A stretch of 9,120 nt of DNA from Coriobacteriales bacterium. GTDB taxonomy: Bacteria > Actinomycetota > Coriobacteriia > Coriobacteriales > UBA8131. The notes beneath the pieces were generated by a model. The model was not told the origin of the DNA. It saw only the letters and a program-made list of their open reading frames with translations, and made no database searches. The stretch spans positions 1 through 9,120 of the forward strand of contig JAIRTN010000115.1 in assembly GCA_031254905.1 (NCBI GenBank). The letters run 5' to 3'. The position numbers and the translations under genes were made by a program. Positions 4,667 through 9,120 of this stretch are shown here, in pieces. Numbering within the stretch: position 1 is the stretch's first letter; every line of letters starts with the position of its first letter.

Positions 4667-5575
4667 ATGGGCATATTAGATAACGTAAAAAGACGCCTTG
4701 GCAGAGGCGGTGGATACTCCGACTACCGAGGACGGGGGAACGCCGCCTATGATGAACCTGCCTATGAGGAGTATGGCGACGAAGGCTCCTATGAGGAAGA
4801 AGAAGGCGAATATGGGGAGTATGACGGGTATGATGAGTACTCAAACCGTCCCGCTTCCACGAGAGGCTACGGAGTTGGGCGCTCGGGCTACCATAACGAC
4901 AGTTATGTGCCGCTCGTAACGCAGGCGGACGTGCGCTCGCAGCCGATTCCGGTGTTGCCGGAGGCGGTGCAGAAGGCGGACAGGATTCCCACGCCGCGCG
5001 TCTATAGTCGCGTGCCGGACAGCTCTATGCGGGTGGACCGCAGCGATGACGTCCTTGCGTTTAAGAACGGCCTCGCCCGAACCCGCGGTTCCTCATTTGC
5101 CCAGTTGCAGTCGGAGCGCCTGCGTATGGAGAATACGGGCAGACTCACAGCGGTGGGCGACGGGGCGCCGCAGCAGGGTACCATCACGCCGCTGCCCGGT
5201 GTTGGAGCGATGGGCGGGGCGCTGCCCGGCGCGCTGCCCGGCGCCGCAATGCCCACCTCCACCCCCACGATGGCCGCCACTCTCACCACCCCCGGCGCAA
5301 ACCGCGTGCATCCCCGCGTGCATCGCCGCATCGAGTGCATCCGCCCCATGACCTACGCCGACGCCGAGCAGGTCGCCCAAGAGTTGCGGCGCGGCGTCGT
5401 TGTCGTTCTCGACCTCAGGCAAACCCGCCCCGAACTTGCAAAACGCATCCTCGACTTCTCCTTCGGCGTGGCAAGCGCTCTGGAGGGTCAGGTGGACCGT
5501 CATATCGACAGGGTTTACATCTTCGCACGAAACGGCTCGATTACCGATGAGGAGAGGGCTTCCATCCGCATCTGA
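4667..5575 (+). CDS. sepF: Cell division protein SepF with an unusually long linker
   Basis: SepF is a membrane anchor and cross-linker of FtsZ filaments. Residues 1-13 (MGILDNVKRRLGR) form the expected amphipathic membrane-targeting helix. The SepF core occupies about 214-302: RRIECIRPMTYADAEQVAQE, then GVVVVLDLRQ, RILDFSFGVASALEG and VYIFARNGSI. Between them lie some 200 residues instead of the roughly 50-100 I would expect. They comprise an acidic Tyr/Gly-rich stretch (about 26-57), a mixed region (75-165) and a Gly/Ala/Pro/Thr stretch containing two GALP units. The linker is probably disordered. ATG is 4 bases after GAGGTG (4657-4662). The 81-base gap from yggS and the element at 4546 suggest its own transcription. 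The partner ftsZ, with an intact C-terminal peptide, is 1 kb upstream. Confidence 0.93.
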   Translation: MGILDNVKRRLGRGGGYSDYRGRGNAAYDEPAYEEYGDEGSYEEEEGEYGEYDGYDEYSNRPASTRGYGVGRSGYHNDSYVPLVTQADVRSQPIPVLPEAVQKADRIPTPRVYSRVPDSSMRVDRSDDVLAFKNGLARTRGSSFAQLQSERLRMENTGRLTAVGDGAPQQGTITPLPGVGAMGGALPGALPGAAMPTSTPTMAATLTTPGANRVHPRVHRRIECIRPMTYADAEQVAQELRRGVVVVLDLRQTRPELAKRILDFSFGVASALEGQVDRHIDRVYIFARNGSITDEERASIRI

Positions 5576-5616
5576 TTCTGCTATCATCCTGTGTCTAGCG
5601 ACAGAGCCGTTTTTTT
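5530..5616 (+). terminator. Long-loop terminator-like inverted repeat at the end of sepF
   Basis: AAACGGCTC (5530-5538, within the sepF 3' end) and GAGCCGTTT (5604-5612) form a perfect 9-bp inverted repeat. Its 3' arm runs directly into a seven-T tract (5610-5616). The loop is 65 bases, longer than usual, and contains a small inner hairpin TGTC/GACA (5592-5603). Folding as a branched terminator is plausible. The position, after the sepF stop and before proC, fits. Confidence 0.45.
5579..5587 (+). promoter_or_regulatory. Putative extended -10 promoter for proC
   Basis: TGCTATCAT at 5579-5587 matches TGn plus TATCAT (five of six to TATAAT). The corresponding -35 (CTTCCA, 5559-5564) is weak. 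Initiation near 5594 would give a leader of about 120 bases containing the T tract and the 14-bp repeats. The element lies just after the sepF stop, inside the loop of the inverted repeat at 5530-5612. Confidence 0.45.
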
Positions 5617-5630
5617 GGAAGAAGGGCGGC

Positions 5631-5686
5631 GGCCCTAAGCGGATGGCCCCAAGCGGGTGGCCCAAACGGGCAGCCCTAAACAGGCG
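5631..5686 (+). repeat. Four-copy 14-bp tandem repeat in the proC leader
   Basis: Four head-to-tail units are visible: GGCCCTAAGCGGAT (5631-5644), GGCCCCAAGCGGGT (5645-5658), GGCCCAAACGGGCA (5659-5672) and GCCCTAAACAGGCG (5673-5686). The period of 14 is not a multiple of three, so this is not a coding repeat even though the proC frame is open upstream to 5657. The array ends 16 bases before the proC ribosome binding site. Confidence 0.75.
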
Positions 5687-5713
5687 GTACTGCGCGGGCG
5701 GGAAAGGAACCCA

Positions 5714-6538
5714 GTGGACGACATAGCTGCAAGGCTCGGAAAAATTGCCATCATTGGCGGGGGAAAGATGGGGGAGGCCATCGTTGCGGGCTTGGTAAAT
5801 GGCGCCATGTTCGACCCCAACTCCGTCATCGTCGCGGAACCCGGCGAGGCCCGGCGCGAATACCTGAGCACCACCTACGGCATCGTCTGCGTCGCCGACG
5901 CGGCGCGCATCACCCATCCAACGACCGCGCTGCTCGCGCTAAAGCCGCAAATCCTCCGCGAAGTCTGCGAGCCCCTCGCGGCCGTGCCCACCTTCGACCC
6001 GGTGCGCGTCATCTCCATAGCCGCTGGCGTGACGACAAGCACGCTTCGCGCGATTTTTAATAGGGATACTAACGCTATCATCCGTGTCATGCCCAACGCC
6101 CCTCTTATGGTGGGCGCTGGCATGAGCGCCGTCTGCGTTGCCCCCGATACCTCGCGTGTCGAGGGAGAACTCGTACGGGAGTTGTTCTCGCTGATGGGCG
6201 ATGCCGTCTTGCTCGACGAGGCGCTCATGAACGCGGCAACCGCGATTTTCGGCTCGGGGCCGGCGTATTTCGCCCTGTTTGTTGAGGAACTCGCGAAGGC
6301 GGGGGAGCAGGTGGGCTTAAATCCCGAGGACTCCTTGCTTTTTGCGACGCAGACCCTCAGGGGTACCGCCCGTTATCTCGAACTGCTTGAGGCAAGCCCC
6401 GCTGAGCTTCGACAGGCGGTAACAAGTCCGGGAGGGACCACGCAGGCGGCACTGGAGGAATTTGCCGCTCAGGGCTTTTCTGAAACGGTGGCGCAGGCCG
6501 TTGAGGCGGCGCTCAGACGAGCGGAGGAACTCGCATGA
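5714..6538 (+). CDS. proC: Pyrroline-5-carboxylate reductase
   Basis: ProC performs the last step of proline synthesis, reducing 1-pyrroline-5-carboxylate with NAD(P)H in the cytoplasm. The Rossmann nucleotide-binding loop is KIAIIGGGKMGEAIVAGL (residues 10-27). RVMPNAPLMVGAGMSA follows mid-protein. The C-terminal domain has FGSGPAYFALFVEEL and the signature VTSPGGTTQAALEEF. The frame is open from an ATG at 5657, but that ATG lies inside the 14-bp repeat array and has no ribosome binding site. GTG at 5714 is 5 bases after AAAGGA (5703-5708), which gives 274 residues, close to the usual 270. The stop overlaps the yggT start, so the two are probably translationally coupled. A proC between yggS and yggT is a known arrangement (Pseudomonas), here with sepF inserted. 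Confidence 0.95.
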   Translation: MDDIAARLGKIAIIGGGKMGEAIVAGLVNGAMFDPNSVIVAEPGEARREYLSTTYGIVCVADAARITHPTTALLALKPQILREVCEPLAAVPTFDPVRVISIAAGVTTSTLRAIFNRDTNAIIRVMPNAPLMVGAGMSAVCVAPDTSRVEGELVRELFSLMGDAVLLDEALMNAATAIFGSGPAYFALFVEELAKAGEQVGLNPEDSLLFATQTLRGTARYLELLEASPAELRQAVTSPGGTTQAALEEFAAQGFSETVAQAVEAALRRAEELA

Positions 6539-6819
6539 TGCCGGCAATCTCCCTGTTCTCCTTCCTTCCCTATCCCCTCGGTATGATTTTGAGTACGGTG
6601 ATACAGTTCTACGTCATACTCATCGTCGTCTGGGCGGTTCTCTCGTGGTTTAATCAGCAGGGTTCAGGCTTTGTCAACGAAATCTACGTATTGCTCGACA
6701 GGATAGTGGAGCCCTTTGTTGGGCTGTTCAGGAGGTTCATACCCACGATGGGTGGCTTGGATTTTTCGCCTCTTATTGCGATAATCGTGCTGCAAATCGT
6801 TTTTCGCTTGCTGGCGTGA
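6535..6819 (+). CDS. yggT: YggT (YlmG) family membrane protein
   Basis: This 94-residue membrane protein of the YggT family is called YlmG in Gram-positives, where it sits between sepF and divIVA. Two hydrophobic segments lie at about residues 15-39 and 75-93. The first is followed by SWFNQQGSGFVNEIYVLLDR. The family-typical EPFVGLFRRFIPTMGGLDFSPLIAIIVLQ leads into the second. The family is linked to division, shape or membrane distribution, but its biochemical role is not settled. Two adjacent ATGs (6535 and 6538) could both use GGAGGAA at 6523-6529. The first overlaps the proC stop as ATGA. The product is a single YggT unit, not the two-repeat form found in proteobacteria. Confidence 0.9.
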   Translation: MMPAISLFSFLPYPLGMILSTVIQFYVILIVVWAVLSWFNQQGSGFVNEIYVLLDRIVEPFVGLFRRFIPTMGGLDFSPLIAIIVLQIVFRLLA

Positions 6820-6842
6820 GCATGGTAGGAAGCGAATTGGGT

Positions 6843-6848
6843 TATAAT
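6843..6848 (+). promoter_or_regulatory. Consensus -10 element before divIVA
   Basis: A perfect TATAAT lies at 6843-6848 in the 66-base yggT-divIVA spacer, 37 bases before the divIVA start. No good -35 box is seen 16-18 bases upstream. It suggests divIVA is transcribed separately from, or in addition to, the proC-yggT message. Confidence 0.5.
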
Positions 6849-6885
6849 AGCAAGGCTTCTGGGTAGGTAATAGAGAGGATGGACG

Positions 6886-7641
6886 ATGAGTATAACCGCG
6901 CTGGAGATACAGGAAGTACGTTTCGGCGAAGTGAAGAAGGGCTACAACCCCGACGAAGTTGATGAGTTCCTTGAGCGCGTAGCGACCGATGTCGATACCC
7001 TGAATCGCGCGCTCAGTGAGGCTGCTGCGCGAATCAAGGCCGCTGAGGCGCGCGCTGAGGAGGCCGAGAGGCGTTTGGAGGAGGCTCCTTCCGCTCCTGC
7101 TTCCGCCCCCGTCGACGAGGTAAAATCCGAGTCGACCATCTCCGAAGATGTTATATCCAAGGCCTTTATCGCCGCGCAAAAGAGTGCGGATGCCCTGCAG
7201 GCCGAAGCGCGCAAAGAGGCCGAGAAGGTCTATCGCGAAGCCGAATCAAAAGGCCGCGACATCGTGCGCGAGGCGCTTGCCGAAAAACAAAAGACGCTTG
7301 CCGAGGTAGACAGGCTGCGCGAATCCAGCGAGCAGTTCAGGACGGAGTACCTCTCCCTCCTCAAGCATTTCCAAGCGGATGCGCAAAAACGCCTTACTGC
7401 CTTTGATGAGGTCGTTCCAAGCAAGCCTGCCCCCGCTGAGGATGCCCGCAAGGTGCAGGAGCGCATCATTGCTGCCAACGACGCGACGGTTCCTCCCGCT
7501 GGAGATTCCTCTAAGTCCTCGGCTGCCAAGACCGGTGCCGCGCCTGCCGCCTCCGTCCCTCCGTTGACACCCGTCCAACCGCCAGCCTCTCTGGCGCAGG
7601 CCGACGACGATGATGAGTTGGACATTGAGGAAATCGATTGA
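6886..7641 (+). CDS. divIVA: DivIVA-family polar/septal scaffold protein
   Basis: DivIVA (Wag31 in mycobacteria) binds negatively curved membrane at poles and septa and recruits growth or division partners. The N-terminal domain is canonical: ITALEIQEVRFGEVKKGYNPDEVDEFLERV, then a coiled coil through about residue 67. A Pro/Ala/Ser linker (about 68-80) separates it from a second long coiled coil (about 85-180), rich in Ala, Glu, Lys and Arg. The tail is low complexity (Ala/Pro/Ser) and ends in DDDDELDIEEID, strongly acidic. Length is 251 residues, within the family range. GAGAGGA at 6872-6878 lies 7 bases before ATG, and a TATAAT is in the spacer. The stop overlaps the start of the next gene. 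Assignment rests on the N-terminal domain and the sepF-yggT neighbourhood. Confidence 0.93.
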   Translation: MSITALEIQEVRFGEVKKGYNPDEVDEFLERVATDVDTLNRALSEAAARIKAAEARAEEAERRLEEAPSAPASAPVDEVKSESTISEDVISKAFIAAQKSADALQAEARKEAEKVYREAESKGRDIVREALAEKQKTLAEVDRLRESSEQFRTEYLSLLKHFQADAQKRLTAFDEVVPSKPAPAEDARKVQERIIAANDATVPPAGDSSKSSAAKTGAAPAASVPPLTPVQPPASLAQADDDDELDIEEID

Positions 7642-7958
7642 CCAACGTGCGTAGCGCTCTTGTCCCCAATTCCGTTTCGTTGACCTTGGCAATCAAGGTA
7701 ACGCCGCGGGCGAATGCCGACGCGGTTGTCGGCTGGTGTGACGATGCGCGCAACGAGCTGCTTATCCGCGTCACCGCCACACCGGAGGATGGCAAGGCAA
7801 ACGCGATGGTGGTCAAGACGCTCGCACAGTCGCTTGCTATCCCCAAAAGTACGATACGTATTACGCGAGGCCATGCCTCGCGCCGGAAGCTTGTCGCTTT
7901 CGAAATTGACCAAGAGAGATACCGTCAGTGGCAAAACGCCCTGCCGGTTCAGCAATAA
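7638..7958 (+). CDS. yggU: DUF167 / YggU family protein, TTG start
   Basis: This small soluble DUF167 protein has 106 residues. The family core is clear: IKVTPRANADAVVGW, LLIRVTATPEDGKANAMVVKTLAQ and TIRITRGHASRRKLVAFE. The molecular function is unknown. The family is widely linked to yggS/yggT, as here. The TTG at 7638 overlaps the divIVA stop (TTGA), and TGAGGA at 7626-7631 is 6 bases upstream, supporting coupled translation. There is no ATG before the conserved core. About 12 residues precede the typical domain start, a normal length for the family. Confidence 0.9.
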   Translation: MTNVRSALVPNSVSLTLAIKVTPRANADAVVGWCDDARNELLIRVTATPEDGKANAMVVKTLAQSLAIPKSTIRITRGHASRRKLVAFEIDQERYRQWQNALPVQQ

Positions 7959-7977
7959 GACGATTCCCGAAGTCGTC
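7959..7977 (+). other. Hairpin immediately after the DUF167 stop
   Basis: GACGATT (7959-7965) and AGTCGTC (7971-7977) pair through seven positions (one T-G wobble) around the loop CCCGA, starting the base after the TAA. No T tract follows, so it is not a standard intrinsic terminator. It may protect a 3' end or mark the divIVA-yggU/degV boundary. The remaining 60 bases to degV show no clear promoter. Confidence 0.45.
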
Positions 7978-8037
7978 ATGAGGATGCCCGGATAGGCAAA
8001 CCGCGTTTTCTCAGCCGTTGCGAATGGAGGCCCGCGC

Positions 8038-8916
8038 ATGTCCTACGCCATAATCACTGATTCCTCGGCGAATCTTCCCGACAGTCTTATCGAGCGTTAC
8101 GGACTGCTCATTCTCTCGCTTGAGTTCATCGTCGATGGCGTGTCCTACCGGGGCTATACGGAAGGCGAAATCACCGATAACAAGCAGTTTTACGATATGA
8201 TGCGCCACGGCAAGGTCGTCAAGACCTCTCTGGTAAGCCTCAGGGAAGCCGATGCCGTGCTGCGTGCCTGCTTTGAGAAGGGCAACGACGTTTTGTATCT
8301 CGGGTTTGACTCCGCGCTTTCGGGATCTTACGAGGCGGTCAGCAACCACATGCGGGAAGTTCAGGCGACCGAATACCCCAGTCGCAGGCTCCGTTGCGTT
8401 GATACGCGTGCCGCCGCGCTGGGCCAAGGGCTTTTTGTGACGGAGGCCGCCGAGCGGCGCGATGCGGGCATGACCCTCGATGAACTTGCGGATTGGGCCG
8501 AGAAGGACCGCCTAACCTTTGCCCACTGGTTTACGGTCGAGGACCTCAAATACCTCCAGCGCGGCGGACGTTTGTCCGTGGGCGCCGCCCTCGCGGGCAC
8601 GCTGCTCAACATCAAACCCGTGCTCCATGTAGACCCGGAAGGCCGCCTTGTGCCAATCATAAAGGTGCGCGGGCGCAAGAAATCCATCCAGACGCTCTTT
8701 GAGCGCTATGCCGAAACCGCGCGCGAGCCGCGCAGCGAACTTCCCGTCTATATCTCGCACGGGGACTGCCCTGAGGACGCGCAACGGCTGACGGAACTTA
8801 TCTCCTCTGCCTACGGGGCGACAAACATCGTGATAAACGACCTCGACCCCGTGATTGGTGCGCACGCCGGCCCCGGCACCCTTGCGCTGTTCTTCCTCAC
8901 CGACACCCCCCGCTAA
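8038..8916 (+). CDS. DegV-family fatty-acid-binding protein
   Basis: DegV proteins (FakB class) bind a fatty acid in a two-domain fold and, with the kinase FakA, deliver it for phosphorylation. The family blocks are intact: IITDSSANLP at the N-terminus, KTSLVSLREA, the ligand Ser in FDSALSGSYEAV, CVDTRAAALGQG, LKYLQRGGRLSVGAAL, LLNIKPVLHVDPEGRL and the C-terminal VIGAHAGPGTLALFF. Length is 292 residues, near the usual 280-290. ATG is 7 bases after GGAGG (8026-8030). Several DegV paralogues are usual per genome and specificity cannot be read from sequence. No fakA-like gene is in the window. The 79-base gap from the DUF167 gene, with a hairpin, leaves operon membership open. The stop lies 8 bases from the convergent gene's stop. 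Confidence 0.93.
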   Translation: MSYAIITDSSANLPDSLIERYGLLILSLEFIVDGVSYRGYTEGEITDNKQFYDMMRHGKVVKTSLVSLREADAVLRACFEKGNDVLYLGFDSALSGSYEAVSNHMREVQATEYPSRRLRCVDTRAAALGQGLFVTEAAERRDAGMTLDELADWAEKDRLTFAHWFTVEDLKYLQRGGRLSVGAALAGTLLNIKPVLHVDPEGRLVPIIKVRGRKKSIQTLFERYAETAREPRSELPVYISHGDCPEDAQRLTELISSAYGATNIVINDLDPVIGAHAGPGTLALFFLTDTPR

Positions 8917-8924
8917 CCTCGCTA

Positions 8925-9120
8925 TCAGGTGTAGAACAGTATCTCGTTGTAGGTCGGGACGGGCCAGTACTCATCCCCAACCAATAACTCAGCCGCATCG
9001 ACCGCGGCACGGACGTTCCGCATAGCGGGCAGAACCTTTGCGCAGAAGGCTTGAGCATTTTGCAGGGAGTCTGCCGCCGCGACGGCGGCTTCAATCTCTT
9101 TTTCGAGGAGTGCCGCACCT
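8925..9120 (-). CDS. glnN: Type III glutamine synthetase, C-terminal end (partial)
   Basis: On the minus strand an open frame enters from the right edge and ends in TGA at 8927-8925, giving 64 whole codons. It reads AALLEKEIEAAVAAADSLQ and later RNVRAAVDAAELLVGDEYWP, ending WPVPTYNEILFYT. The YWP-P-TY-ILF ending after a helical Glu/Ala-rich stretch matches my memory of the C-terminus of type III glutamine synthetases, which make glutamine from glutamate, ammonia and ATP. The active site is outside the window, so the call rests on this tail alone. It converges on degV with 8 bases between, and I see no hairpin terminator for either gene. Confidence 0.65.
   Translation of the reverse strand, partial: GAALLEKEIEAAVAAADSLQNAQAFCAKVLPAMRNVRAAVDAAELLVGDEYWPVPTYNEILFYT

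Noticed and set aside
5657..5713. Upstream ATG start for proC
   Set aside because: The ATG lies inside the 14-bp tandem repeat array without a ribosome binding site. GTG at 5714 has one and gives a normal-length enzyme.

Overview
The window is about 9.1 kb of moderately GC-rich bacterial chromosome with tightly packed genes, all on the + strand except for a fragment at the right edge. Several features suggest Actinomycetota, most likely a Coriobacteriia-type lineage. FtsZ has the glutamate variant of the glycine-rich loop (GEGGGTGTG) that I remember from mycobacterial FtsZ. SepF, YggT and DivIVA are clustered downstream of ftsZ, and the edge gene looks like a type III glutamine synthetase. 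The class-level placement is an inference from remembered gene content, not from a search.

Left part (1-1871): the tail of a small membrane protein, then a roughly 440-base non-coding stretch with a 9-bp palindromic element, a G-rich tract, a putative promoter and a structured leader. The translation operon infC-rpmI-rplT (IF3, L35, L20) follows. IF3 appears to start at a rare ATA codon behind a good Shine-Dalgarno, and the leader ends in a terminator-like hairpin followed by T-rich sequence, so attenuation is possible.

Middle part (1872-5575): an unrecognised three-segment membrane protein with a Pro/Ala-rich tail, then ftsZ, yggS (PLP-binding protein) and a long-linker sepF. FtsZ forms the division ring, and its conserved C-terminal peptide is the expected docking site for SepF, which tethers the ring to the membrane.

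Right part (5576-8916): proC (proline synthesis), yggT/ylmG, divIVA, a DUF167 (YggU) gene and degV. The proC/yggT and divIVA/yggU pairs overlap by 4 bases. The tail of a type III glutamine synthetase gene converges on degV with 8 bases between stop codons.

No mobile element, tRNA, rRNA, CRISPR array or defence gene is visible. The unusual content is in the spacers. Three of them (rpmI-rplT, ftsZ-yggS, sepF-proC) hold degenerate short tandem repeats of different period (about 13, 9 and 14 bp). The sepF-proC junction also places an extended -10 promoter inside the loop of a 9-bp terminator-like inverted repeat. I see no convincing wholly new multi-gene system. The best leads are the infC leader, the sepF-proC junction and the orphan membrane protein beside ftsZ.
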